Assembly (NCBI RefSeq): GCF_037477895.1
Contig: NZ_CP132745.1
Coordinates: 248,001-312,000, forward strand
Reading direction: 5' to 3'
Length of the DNA: 64,000 bases
DNA from: Mycetohabitans endofungorum
GTDB taxonomy: Bacteria; Pseudomonadota; Gammaproteobacteria; Burkholderiales; Burkholderiaceae
This document shows, piece by piece, positions 54,831 through 63,676 of this stretch. The notes beneath the pieces are model-generated. The model was not told where the DNA came from. It did no database searches and saw nothing but the letters and a program-made list of their open reading frames with translations. Numbering within the stretch: the stretch's first letter is position 1; each line of letters starts with the position of its first letter. A program made the position numbers and the translations under genes.

Positions 54831-55449
54831 TATGCGATTCACGGACATCGTTTCAACTAAAATGATGTGATGGACCGAGAGATCGCCGCGCGATTACGTT
54901 GGGTGCACATGTATCACGAGGCCGGCAACGCCGGCCTCATGTGTGCGCGGTGTGGCATCTCCCGACCGACACTTCGCAAGTGGCTACGCCGCTATCAGGA
55001 AACCGGCGAAGCAGGTCTGCCATCCCAAAGCCGCCGTCCACACTGAAGTCCAGGCCAGAAGGTTTCTGATCCAGGATGAGTTGCGATTGCACGAGCAAAG
55101 ATAACTATCGCTCGCAACCATTCACAAGATCTTGTGCCAGGCGCGTGTGAAGCCATTGGTTCGACCCAGGCGACCAGCGCAGCCGAAACGTTATAGCCGT
55201 CCGGTTCTGGGCGATTGCGTCCAGATGGACACGATGAAGATTACGCGGGGCCTCTATCAGTGCACCGCCGTCGACGCGCGATCAAGGAACAAATTGAACA
55301 GTGGCACCTCGACTATAACTGGCGCCGCCCGCACGGATCACTCGGTGGCAAGACGCCCTTCGACCGCATAGCAGAACTGGATGAACTAATACCTCTCTCG
55401 AAAGAGCTAGCCGGTGCCTACGATGAACCGAAAGAGCGCGTTCAACACC
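54831..55449 (+). mobile_element. Decayed IS481-like element (second copy)
   Basis: From the terminus near 54835, DREIAARLRWVHMYHEAGNA, CARCGISRPTLRKWLRRYQE, then after frameshifts KPLVRPRRPAQPKRYSRPVL and DCVQMDTMKITRGLYQCTAV, ending QIEQWHLDYNWRRPHGSLGG and KTPFDRIAELDELIPLSKEL. It belongs to the same family as 42896-43510 but in the opposite orientation. It truncates the end of istB at about 55450. Confidence 0.75.
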
Positions 55450-55661
55450 GCTCATCGATGATGAGCAGGCTGTTGCGCGTGAGAAAGCGCACACGCTGCG
55501 TCAGGTTACCCTCGCACTCGGCCTTGGCCATCGAAGCGACGATGTCGGCCAGTGAGCCGAAGTACACCGACTTCCCAGCGCGGACAGCTTCAATGCCAAG
55601 GGCCACTGCCAAATGATCTCGTACCGACTGTCAACGCTTATTCACGGCCAGAAATAGTGCT

Positions 55662-57023
55662 CTACGCTGATTGTGGCATGGGCTGGTTCCGACGTGATTG
55701 GCGGACTTCGAGCGGCACGGTGAATTGTGCGAGAACGATGCGCTTGCCTTCCTGAACGGTAATCGCGTTACCTTGCTGGTCCCGCAGCACATACGGCTGG
55801 CCAGTCTTCAGCACACGATAGATACGATTGATTAGACGCGTGGCGACAGCACATATGGCCTGCTTGTGGTGGTGGCCTTTGTTCACCATGAGCCTCCAGT
55901 AGACGGCGGCAAGCTCCGGGTCAATCTTGCGAGCGACGTCTGCGGCGATATACAGTGCCCGCTTGATGCGATCGCTACCGCTCTTTGTTAGCCGTTGACC
56001 TGGTTTGTCTATGCCGCCAGATGAATTTTTGGTCGGGAACATGCCGCAGAATCCACGAATATGGTCTTCGTTACGGAAACGCTTCGCGTGGCCGAGTATC
56101 CCGATAAGCAACGGGGCCAAAGTTGATCCGACGCCGGGAGTTGACCGAAGCGCATCGGATGGATGCGCCCGCTGATAGATCCGTTCTACCTCGCGCTCTA
56201 TCGCGCCGATGTGACGATCCCATAGTCGCAAATGTTCGACCTCCTGCGCCACCTCGAACTGCAGTGCGACGAAATCCACGCTATCTCCATGTAGCTCGAT
56301 GGTCTCGGTAGCAGCTGATTTTAGCTTTTCGACCATCGAGTCAATAAAAGGACCACTCTTGGGATGATTGCCAGAGGCGTTGCGGGAAAGAAATCGGGCG
56401 AGCACATCGCGCCTCATGGCAGCAACCTCGCGTGGATTGAATAGCTCGCCGAGAATTGCCAGCGTGAGCTGCGTCACGGTATTGGGTAACACTGGCTCAA
56501 GGGCTGGGCAGGCCCAGCGGATGAGATCAAGAACACGACGCCGCGCAGAACATACCAGTTCCTGATAGCGGTGACGTTGCTTGGTCAGTCGTTGCAGTGC
56601 ATGTTGTTCGGGCACGGGTACATGGACGGGATCGAGGCCCCGACCGCCAAAGCCGGGTATCGCACCCAGTACATGCGCATCGGCCGTATCGGTCTTGGCG
56701 TGCTCGCTGAGGTACTTGCGCAATGCCTTGACACGCTGCCCCTTGATTCGAATAACCCTGATGCCCGCACGCTGGAGCCAGTTCGCAACCGGGAACCATG
56801 CCATGCCTGTTGGCTCCATCACCGCCGTAATTGGCGTTTCAGCAGTGATCCCGTTCTTGATGGTGAATATAAAGCGCTTGAGGTCAGTTGACGTTAAACG
56901 AAAGCGGATGGGCTTGCCAACCGCACGGCCATCATCAAAGACCTGCGCGAGCTGAACTGCTCTGATCGCAAGGTCAATGCCGATGGTTCGGTGGCGTACC
57001 GACGCATTACTGGTTGAGGCCAT
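55662..57023 (-). CDS. IS110-family transposase/recombinase (DEDD type)
   Basis: The protein has 453 residues. The N-terminal RuvC-like DEDD domain has IGIDLAIRAVQLAQVF, ITAVMEPTGMAWFPVANWLQ and the TDTADAHVL acidic pair. A central coiled region follows, then the transposase_20 domain with LRSTPGVGSTLAPLLIGILG and the Ser-containing TKNSSGGIDKPGQRLTKSGS. The gene is uninterrupted and has AAGGAGAAC before the ATG, so it may still be active. IS110 enzymes use a bridge RNA from the non-coding end of their own element. Confidence 0.93.
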   Translation of the reverse strand: MASTSNASVRHRTIGIDLAIRAVQLAQVFDDGRAVGKPIRFRLTSTDLKRFIFTIKNGITAETPITAVMEPTGMAWFPVANWLQRAGIRVIRIKGQRVKALRKYLSEHAKTDTADAHVLGAIPGFGGRGLDPVHVPVPEQHALQRLTKQRHRYQELVCSARRRVLDLIRWACPALEPVLPNTVTQLTLAILGELFNPREVAAMRRDVLARFLSRNASGNHPKSGPFIDSMVEKLKSAATETIELHGDSVDFVALQFEVAQEVEHLRLWDRHIGAIEREVERIYQRAHPSDALRSTPGVGSTLAPLLIGILGHAKRFRNEDHIRGFCGMFPTKNSSGGIDKPGQRLTKSGSDRIKRALYIAADVARKIDPELAAVYWRLMVNKGHHHKQAICAVATRLINRIYRVLKTGQPYVLRDQQGNAITVQEGKRIVLAQFTVPLEVRQSRRNQPMPQSA

Positions 57024-57464
57024 GGGTTGTTGTTCTCCTTATCGATGGATTCGAGGGCTCGATGCTGGGCAGCACTGCCAGGTGTTTCATTCGTGGCCGC
57101 TTGAAACTTGCACATTCATGCGCCACCATCTCGTTACGCTTGCCTGCGCCAGCCCGAACCCTGCAACCATGGGCTTCACATCGTCGGGACGAACATTGCA
57201 GGCTCTCCCACGTTCTTGAGGTCGCTGGGCTCGGTGCCCGCAGGCAAGGGTACCAGCGGCAGTGAAGGCGGGAGTTGAACGGCGAGTCGGAGCCGCAGAC
57301 GCTCCTCATACTCTTACCCATCGGGTTCGCTCTGCGCCCGGATTCAGCCAAAAAGACTCTGAATTTGATGGTGCGGAGTCGACCCGCGATCACTTCGTCG
57401 AGGCACTTTGCAGCTTCGTCATCGATTTGCCCCTCGGCGTCAACCCCGCACCTCTATAGATACC
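57024..57464 (-). ncRNA. Candidate bridge-RNA region of the IS110 element
   Basis: This 440-base non-coding segment upstream of the transposase is where IS110-group elements encode their bridge RNA. A hairpin with arms 57342-57347 (ATTCAG) and 57359-57364 (CTGAAT) has an 11-base loop. On the transposase-coding strand the loop and its flank read AGTCTTTTTGGC, close to the interrupted istB target AGTCATTTGGC. The RNA boundaries and structure cannot be defined without folding. Confidence 0.4.
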
Positions 57465-57820
57465 TGACTTTTGCCAGTCCCAGGCGGTCCAAGAAAGTGA
57501 ACGGCCTGTTTGCACTCGATGAACTCCAGTTGTGCCAACGCCATGATCCGGTCTCGATCGAGGCCTGGCTGGAAGCTAAAGTCGTAGCCCGCCAGCGTCT
57601 TGATGGTGGACAGCCGCGCGGTCTGCAGCGCCGTTTTGATGCGTCGCGTTTCGCGGGTCGTGAACTCCTCGGCCAATAGCGTTTCGAGGACCTCAAGCAT
57701 GGAGCTGTCACCCTGTTCGAAGCGCTTTAACGTTGCATCCAGCACCTCCAAAAGCACGGGGCATTCGCAGGCCTACCAGATAGCGGCGAATCTGCTCGGT
57801 GGTCGACACAGGGTTAGCCT

Positions 57821-59089
57821 TCATGCGCTCCTCCCCGCGCCGGCCAAGCGCTTGGCCACCTGATCGTAAAAAGATAATGGCCGGCGCAGAACCGGTGCAG
57901 TTGCTGCCGACTGGGCATGACGCGATGCTGGCTTGTTCCGCTGTACCTGCCGCTGTCCGGCCAGCAACGACGTCTGCTTGCGCCCGTCGAGTACTGGATG
58001 GACCGCCAGCAGTTCTCCATCCTCGTAGATCCGGATCTCATGAGCGAGGCTGTGTACCTCGAGAACCCGTCGCCGGGCTCGGTCCGGCACGCTGTAGTAG
58101 TTGCCACCGACTGATACCAATCCTTCATGGTTGACTCGACGCTCCAGTCGGATGACGCCGTTGAAGACGCCTGCCGGCAGCGCCTGCAAGGTTGGACGCT
58201 CTTGTGCAAAGTGCTGCGCCACGACACGCTGCATCGTGCCGTGCATGCGCACGTTAGCCACGGTATCGAGCCAGTCGCGTAATTGCCGATTCAGATCGGC
58301 CAGGTCCAGGAACTGCCGGGCCAGGAAGAAGTCTTGGCGGATATATCTGAACGGGCGTTTGACCTTACCCTTGGTCTTGGCTCGATAAGCTTTGCACGCG
58401 CGTGGCACAAAACCGTAATGCTTCGCGCAGGCGACCATCTTGGTGTTGTAAATGATGTGTTTGTCCTGTTCACCCAGTACGGCTGTCTTCATTCGATCGT
58501 AGAGGATCTCGCGAGGCACACAACCCAGATACTTGAATGCCTGCATATGGCAGCGCAGAAGTGTTTGTAGATCCTGATGCTCAACGAAACGGAGATAGCG
58601 GCTGTGCCCTAGCACGATTGAGAACAGCCATATGGAGCGACGCTGACCAGGCGCATCACCGAACTCGACATTGAAGTGAGCAAAGTCGACCTGTGCTTGT
58701 TGGCCGGCGGGCGTCTCAAACCTGACCTCGAATCCGTTCTGCCTGGGCGGGCGTACCTCCCGGACTATCTCACCAAGCACCGAGCGGCCGCCCTTGTAGC
58801 CGAGAGCCCGGATCTCACGCAGCAAGCGCTCGATGCTCAGTTCCGGAAACGCGCGCACCCGCTCTGTTACGTAGTCGATGAACGGGTCCATGACCCGCGG
58901 CCGTGGCGCTCGGGGGCCATACCGCGGCACCTGGACTCCATTATTGATGTACTTGCGGACGGTCTTGCGATCCATGCCCAGTCTGCTGGCAATCGCCGAG
59001 ATGCTCAGCCCCTGCCGGTGCAACTCCAAAATCGTCAGTACCTCTCCCAGTTCGACCGCTAGCTCCAAGAACGAAATCCAGGACAGCAT
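57821..59089 (-). CDS. istA: IS21-family transposase IstA
   Basis: The 422-residue protein has the N-terminal HTH LHRQGLSISAIASRLGMDRK, a DDE catalytic core (QQAQVDFAHFNVEFGDAPGQ with the first Asp, REILYDRMKTAV with the second, and a later Glu region), and the C-terminal Mu-transposase-like SVGGNYYSVPDRARRRVLEV. The gene is intact, but the element is disabled because istB is interrupted and the left end is gone. Its end overlaps istB by 4 bases, as usual in IS21. Confidence 0.9.
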   Translation of the reverse strand: MLSWISFLELAVELGEVLTILELHRQGLSISAIASRLGMDRKTVRKYINNGVQVPRYGPRAPRPRVMDPFIDYVTERVRAFPELSIERLLREIRALGYKGGRSVLGEIVREVRPPRQNGFEVRFETPAGQQAQVDFAHFNVEFGDAPGQRRSIWLFSIVLGHSRYLRFVEHQDLQTLLRCHMQAFKYLGCVPREILYDRMKTAVLGEQDKHIIYNTKMVACAKHYGFVPRACKAYRAKTKGKVKRPFRYIRQDFFLARQFLDLADLNRQLRDWLDTVANVRMHGTMQRVVAQHFAQERPTLQALPAGVFNGVIRLERRVNHEGLVSVGGNYYSVPDRARRRVLEVHSLAHEIRIYEDGELLAVHPVLDGRKQTSLLAGQRQVQRNKPASRHAQSAATAPVLRRPLSFYDQVAKRLAGAGRSA

Positions 59090-59183
59090 GGTCGTCGATC
59101 ATGTGCAGGCGGCAACCCATGCCGCCAACGAAAAACGGGGAAAATTACTTCGACAGAAATGGAGAGTATCTATCCGACAGTGA

Positions 59184-59830
59184 CAGGTATGGTCGATGTC
59201 TTCTACAGCCAAATACAGCTCATACTCGTGATGCTCGGGATTGCCACAGTATTCGGTGCCGCGATCCGTGAGCACACGCAGCAGCGGGATGCCGAAACTG
59301 TCGAAGAATGGGACAACGCGGTCATTGAGTAAGTCAGCCGCCGGCAGGGGCGTCTTGCGATCGTAGAGCTGGGCCAATGCCACCTTCGAGTAGGTGTCGA
59401 CAAAGCTCTGTTGATAGACACGGCCTACACCTTTGAGGTTGCCGACATAGAACATATCCTGCGCGCCGCAGTAGCCCGGACATTCGGACTCGAACTCGCC
59501 GTGGGCGTTTGGTTCGCTCCAGCGCGACCAACTGGGCCTCGGTTAGCACCAGCCCTTGCTGAGCGGATTTGGCTTCCAGCGCCTTCGGACGTTTGTTCAT
59601 AATCTGCAGATCGTGACGCAGCCAGATGCTGCGAACGCCCTGAGGCGAGACCTTTAGCGCATGGCGCTTGAGCGCTTCATTTTAAGTTGCTGTTGACAAG
59701 GGCGCCGAAGGCTGCTTTATGCGCGGCAGTGCCGTGTATGACGAGGCAGCGCGCACCTTTAGCTTAATCGCCTCCGGCCCGACTGGTGTACCCAGGGGCG
59801 ACTTCAAATAACAGTGGACATAGCCTGCCC
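59184..59830 (-). mobile_element. IS481-family transposase fragment interrupted by the IS21 element
   Basis: Minus frames read ALKRHALKVSPQGVRSIWLR, KRPKALEAKSAQQGLVLTEA and QLVALERT, then after a frameshift FYVGNLKGVGRVYQQSFVDT, YSKVALAQLYDRKTPLPAAD and VLTDRGTEYCGNPEHHEYEL up to AVEDIDHT. At 59183 the frame ends abruptly at an IS21-type terminus (TGTCAC on the minus strand). The downstream half is not seen. Confidence 0.75.
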
Positions 59831-59931
59831 AAACAGATCGCAGAGTGCTAGACGTCCATTTTTGCGCGCTTACGAGCAAGCGCAACGCGTTGCCGTTGAT
59901 ATAAACGAACTCAAAAAGGCCGATTGACAAG

Positions 59932-61044
59932 CTACAAGCCTGATGTATTTAAACTGCGAGCCTGGTGCGCACGAGCCGGCCAAAATGGGTTCGGCTCGCA
60001 ATGGCCCCGGTAGGCATAGCGGAGGTCAAGCTGAGCGCGTGAATGGCGGTAGGTCGCTTGTACCGCATGGTCGTATGCGGCGAGCGCATGGGGGTTGCCG
60101 GCCATGCATTCCCGGGTGGCGTGCGCCGCCGCGAGAGCTGAGCCGAAAGCCTGGGCCAGCCCTTGGCCGCACAACGGGTCGAAGGCCGTTGCCGCATCGC
60201 CGACTGCCAGCCAGCTATCCGCCGCGCAGCAGTTCAGCCGCGCGCTGGACGCGTCCATGACAAACATCTTCGACGTAGCCGTGGCAGCCAATCCAGGGTA
60301 CAATTCTTCAAGAAGCCGCCGCAAGACACGCTTCAACGCATCCGGCCGGCCTACACTATCAAGCGGGTCGGCCACCATCGCCACACGCGTGTCATCGGCT
60401 GGGCCGTCAGTACGGTACCACCACCCATGAGGGGTCGCAGTCAGGTGCAGATATGGGTCGCGCTGAGGCGCATGACGTTTCAGCCGTGCTGCAGCCGCAA
60501 TGAGCTTGTCGTCGACGATGCGGCGGGCACCCAGCCGGCGGGCCAGTCTGCTAGCGCGGCCCGTTGCGTCAATGACAAACTTCGCTGTGACGACCTGCGT
60601 CTGGCCGCCGGATGCCAACGATAACACGTAGCCTGAGGTGTTGCGTGTCACACTTGCCAGAACGGCTTCCTCTAGCCAACGGCAGCCATTGATCAACGCA
60701 AGGCGTTTGAGTGCTGCCACCAATCGCGGCGGATCAATCGCCCAGCCGCAGACACCGCGCAAGCCGTGGTCTGCGAGATCGGGACCCATCGAGGGCCAGT
60801 GCGCGACCACGCCGTCGCACTGCGCTGCAATCCCTGCTGATGTTGCCAATAGAGAGGTTAGCTCAAGCGCATCCAGTACCAGGTTCGCTTCGGGCCCCAT
60901 TACCTCGCCGGCCTTCCGGCTACTATGGCCGGCGATCACCGTGACGGCGAAGCCCCAGCCGGCTAGAATCCGCGCGACTGTGGCACCCGCCGGCCCGCCG
61001 CCGGCGATAGCCACGTCACACGTTTGCGTGAGGTTGCCGCTCAT
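59932..61044 (-). CDS. lodB: LodB-like FAD-dependent maturation oxidoreductase
   Basis: The protein has 370 residues. The N-terminal FAD fold AIAGGGPAGATVARILAGWG, the GWAIDPPRLVAALKRLA substrate-side segment and the late WLAVGDAATAFDPLCGQGLA place it in the tryptophan-halogenase/geranylgeranyl-reductase-like group that includes LodB. LodB-type proteins hydroxylate the tryptophan of LodA-like oxidases on the way to the cysteine-tryptophylquinone cofactor. The start overlaps the LodA-like stop by 4 bases, which supports this role. Confidence 0.8.
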   Translation of the reverse strand: MSGNLTQTCDVAIAGGGPAGATVARILAGWGFAVTVIAGHSSRKAGEVMGPEANLVLDALELTSLLATSAGIAAQCDGVVAHWPSMGPDLADHGLRGVCGWAIDPPRLVAALKRLALINGCRWLEEAVLASVTRNTSGYVLSLASGGQTQVVTAKFVIDATGRASRLARRLGARRIVDDKLIAAAARLKRHAPQRDPYLHLTATPHGWWYRTDGPADDTRVAMVADPLDSVGRPDALKRVLRRLLEELYPGLAATATSKMFVMDASSARLNCCAADSWLAVGDAATAFDPLCGQGLAQAFGSALAAAHATRECMAGNPHALAAYDHAVQATYRHSRAQLDLRYAYRGHCEPNPFWPARAHQARSLNTSGL

Positions 61045-62993
61045 ATCTCACCACGGTGGTAAGTTCGGCGGGGCGGCCGACTTTGCCCCGGCTGAGTCAG
61101 ACCCATTGCCTTAACGGCTGACGGAGTCGGCGAGGCGAGCCGCTCGATCGCGGCCATGAGCATGACCTTGTCGTTCGAGCCCGCATGATCTGGATGCCGA
61201 CCGTTTTCGACATGGGCAATTTCCGGCAGGCCAAGCGCCTGCAGGTGCGTTGGCGTGCCGGTTGGCAACACCATTCCCAACTCGCACCAATTCTTCACCA
61301 TATTGTCAATACGCTCATAGTAGTTGCGCCCGTTAATGTCACGGGTCCAATCCTCGCGGTAAGTGGCATGCTTGAGCTTCTGCATCTCGAAGCTTGCCTC
61401 ATCGACGGCACGCGACCAGGCTTCAGCGCTTAACACTTGGTTGGGAACTCGCGCGCCCCAGTAGCTGGGCATTGATAGGTAGGTGGACGGCGAGTATTCG
61501 AAATCGGAGAGGCAGGAGGCCTCGTCGGTGTGCCACGGGACGCCTAGCCAACGCGTTAGCGCACCTGGCGCCACTCCGCGCAGCGGTCCGTCGGCGCCCA
61601 GGCAGATCTCCGGCGTTAGCTCAGGCCCGAAGTCCTGCCGCGCCGGTCCTTCTTCGTCCAGTACGTTCAGCCGGTAGGGTCCGGCCCACAGGGACGCCCG
61701 CCGCATGATCCAAGTCAATTCGATCCCAGGATGAAACGGGCCGCCGAGGCATTCGTGCAGCGGAGCGCGCGAAAGATGCTCGATTTGCGCGGACGGTGTC
61801 AGCTCGTCAAAGTGCGGCGGTAGCGGCTCGCCCTGCCAGTCGTTAATAAAGTCGCCTTTCGCCCAGGCCGCGAGGTGGCGGTACATGGTCGAGGTGACCG
61901 CTAACAGCACGCGGGCATGGTCGACACTGCCGCCATCGTACGCATCGCCGTATAGATAAGGTAGCTTCGAGCGATCAGTGGCGCCGCCCACCGCGGGATC
62001 GCGAAACAGGCCAAAGACAGCTTCACGCCAAGCGCGCCCCTCATGCGAGGTGTCGGTGAGCCTTTTAAGCACTTTTGGATTCCGTGCATCTAAAGGTGAG
62101 CCGAATCCATGCGCCATGAAAAGGCCGTGATTGACCCATTGCATCGCAGTCAATCTGGAGAAGATTGGCCAGACATCACGGGTAAAACTTGTTTGGGGCG
62201 GCAGTTCAAGCCAACCTTCCGCGGCGAACATATCACGCACCACGTCGTCCATCGTCACAACCCCAAACAGCCCGGGCGCATAGTTAGGGGGCGCCACCGA
62301 AACATAGCCCGGTGTAGCCTCAAACGATTTGCCGCCGACCGTAACGTGCGCGCGCACAGTTCCGTCGGCCACGTCGTCAAACCACAAACTATTGTTAGCG
62401 AACGTCGTTGGCTTGGTTCCCGCCCAGCGAGGAGCGGCCCGACCATGCCCGCCCAAAAATAATAGCCGGCCTTGAGGATCAGTGCGTAACTCGCCCAAGT
62501 AGACGGTTTTGTCAAAGAACTGCCCTTCGAATATATAGCCTGCGCCCGACACACCGCGACCTTCAATGGACTGCGGCGGCGGCGTGATATCGAGGCGAAA
62601 GCGGCCGGACGATGTCTCAGCGTTCCGCTTCACTGCGGGCTTTGCGAGGCCGTCGGGTAAGTCAAGTGCGTTCGTGAACTCATACCAGCCGGCCTTCAGG
62701 TTGGCGATGGCCACCCGCCATTGAATTTGGATTCCATCGTTTAGTGTTAGCTCACGCACTTGCCCCGAGGCAAGCGTGGCATAGATGCGAAAACGCACGG
62801 CTTGGCGCTTGATCGCGCCATTCACATCGCGCAACGCCCCTGGATCCGCCGGCGCACCGCCAATGACTTCAGCGGCAGTGAAATAGTCCGAGTCGCCTCG
62901 GGCGTTGCCGACGCGGGCGATACCCAGCGGTGGATAGATCGCTACCTCTACGATCGACGCCGGATCAAGCGCGTTGCTGCTGTTGCTATTCAT
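61041..62993 (-). CDS. lodA: LodA/GoxA-like CTQ-dependent oxidase
   Basis: The 650-residue protein starts EVAIYPPLGIARVGNARGDS, typical of the LodA family. The PWHTDEASC motif at residues 486-494 contains Cys494, the expected cofactor cysteine. Trp512 and Trp549 are candidates for the modified tryptophan; in LodA the pair is about 65 residues apart, which favours Trp549. Such enzymes oxidise an amino acid (lysine epsilon-amine, glycine or others), releasing ammonia and hydrogen peroxide, and the peroxide can be antibacterial. The substrate here is unknown. GAGGTGG precedes the ATG. Confidence 0.87.
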   Translation of the reverse strand: MNSNSSNALDPASIVEVAIYPPLGIARVGNARGDSDYFTAAEVIGGAPADPGALRDVNGAIKRQAVRFRIYATLASGQVRELTLNDGIQIQWRVAIANLKAGWYEFTNALDLPDGLAKPAVKRNAETSSGRFRLDITPPPQSIEGRGVSGAGYIFEGQFFDKTVYLGELRTDPQGRLLFLGGHGRAAPRWAGTKPTTFANNSLWFDDVADGTVRAHVTVGGKSFEATPGYVSVAPPNYAPGLFGVVTMDDVVRDMFAAEGWLELPPQTSFTRDVWPIFSRLTAMQWVNHGLFMAHGFGSPLDARNPKVLKRLTDTSHEGRAWREAVFGLFRDPAVGGATDRSKLPYLYGDAYDGGSVDHARVLLAVTSTMYRHLAAWAKGDFINDWQGEPLPPHFDELTPSAQIEHLSRAPLHECLGGPFHPGIELTWIMRRASLWAGPYRLNVLDEEGPARQDFGPELTPEICLGADGPLRGVAPGALTRWLGVPWHTDEASCLSDFEYSPSTYLSMPSYWGARVPNQVLSAEAWSRAVDEASFEMQKLKHATYREDWTRDINGRNYYERIDNMVKNWCELGMVLPTGTPTHLQALGLPEIAHVENGRHPDHAGSNDKVMLMAAIERLASPTPSAVKAMGLTQPGQSRPPRRTYHRGEI

Positions 62994-63001
62994 ATGCCAC
63001 C

Positions 63002-63658
63002 TCAGTAGTTCAAGTCAACCTCTTGCTCGGAGAAGAGCTCGTCCTCAAAACCCGTGCTGCGTAGCACGCGTACCTTCGCGGCCTTGACGCCTGGAAACTG
63101 GTTACGGTCAATCTCAGCGTGCGGCGTCTCGCGTCCCACGGCAAGGGTCTGCCAAGTCGACTTCCCCGCAGGACACACCTGTACGGTATAAGTGACGCCA
63201 CCCTGTGGCGCTGCCGCTTGCGCACGCAGAGCGCTGCGGTTGGGTTTGTCTGGCAGTGGCGCGTCGATCGATAGCGGCGACAAGCCGCCGGCGATCTCTG
63301 AGGCAGCGCGCGGCTCAGCTGCCTCGAAACAACTTACCTCAGTGCCGTTATACAACAGCGCAATTCGTTTCATGCCGGGTATCACCGGGATGTCCTCATT
63401 AACGAGAGCTGTTTTAGGCAACATGTCGTCTGCACAGCTTGACACCTGGATGGCCGGGCGAAACCGGCGCAGCTCTTGACCCCCGGAATCCTGGATCGAG
63501 ATGTCAAACGCATCGAATGGCGAAGGTGCGGCGCTCGCCGCGCCTTCAGGCCGCGTCGCGACGGTGCTAGGGTTCACATACAGGATCTTGCCTTCGCCTT
63601 TCTCGCTGTCGATAGAAGCAATCAGCTTCACAAAACGACCTGTTTCGGTTTTCAACAT
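63002..63658 (-). CDS. Hypothetical accessory protein of the Lod operon
   Basis: The protein has 218 residues. The N-terminal half (TETGRFVKLIASIDSEKGEG, FDISIQDSGGQELRRFRP) and C-terminal half (TYTVQVCPAGKSTWQTLAVG, AAKVRVLRSTGFEDELFSEQ) both look like beta-sandwich domains. Three cysteines (SSCADD, VSCFEA, QVCPAG) are present. There is no signal peptide. It is encoded 8 bases before the LodA-like gene with GGAGAAA upstream; a chaperone, carrier or partner subunit role is plausible but unproven. Confidence 0.65.
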   Translation of the reverse strand: MLKTETGRFVKLIASIDSEKGEGKILYVNPSTVATRPEGAASAAPSPFDAFDISIQDSGGQELRRFRPAIQVSSCADDMLPKTALVNEDIPVIPGMKRIALLYNGTEVSCFEAAEPRAASEIAGGLSPLSIDAPLPDKPNRSALRAQAAAPQGGVTYTVQVCPAGKSTWQTLAVGRETPHAEIDRNQFPGVKAAKVRVLRSTGFEDELFSEQEVDLNY

Positions 63659-63676
63659 GGTATTTCTCCATTGCGT

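Larger units (their letters stand above)
55614..57464 (-). mobile_element. IS110-family element inserted in istB, TG core
   Basis: The reading of istB on both sides fixes the boundaries. The dinucleotide TG occurs at both junctions (55614-55615 and 57465-57466), one copy of which belongs to the target. This fits IS110 recombination across a shared 2-base core. Total unit length is about 1851 bases. One intact transposase gene occupies 55662-57023, and a long non-coding stretch (57024-57464) precedes it. Confidence 0.8.
55450..57824 (-). pseudogene. istB: istB ATPase gene of IS21, split by an IS110 element and 3'-truncated
   Basis: The first part starts at 57824 (MKANPVSTTEQIRRYLVGLR), has a one-base frameshift near 57755, and runs through LEVLETLLAEEFTTRETRRI to the Walker A segment FLGPPGTGKS at about 57466. 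The second part resumes at about 55613 with HLAVALGIEAVRAGKSVYFG, SLADIVASMAKAECEGNLTQ and NSLLIIDE. The interruption is exactly the IS110 element. The remaining C-terminus is lost to the IS481-like copy. IstB is the AAA+ helper that loads the IstA transposase. Confidence 0.85.
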
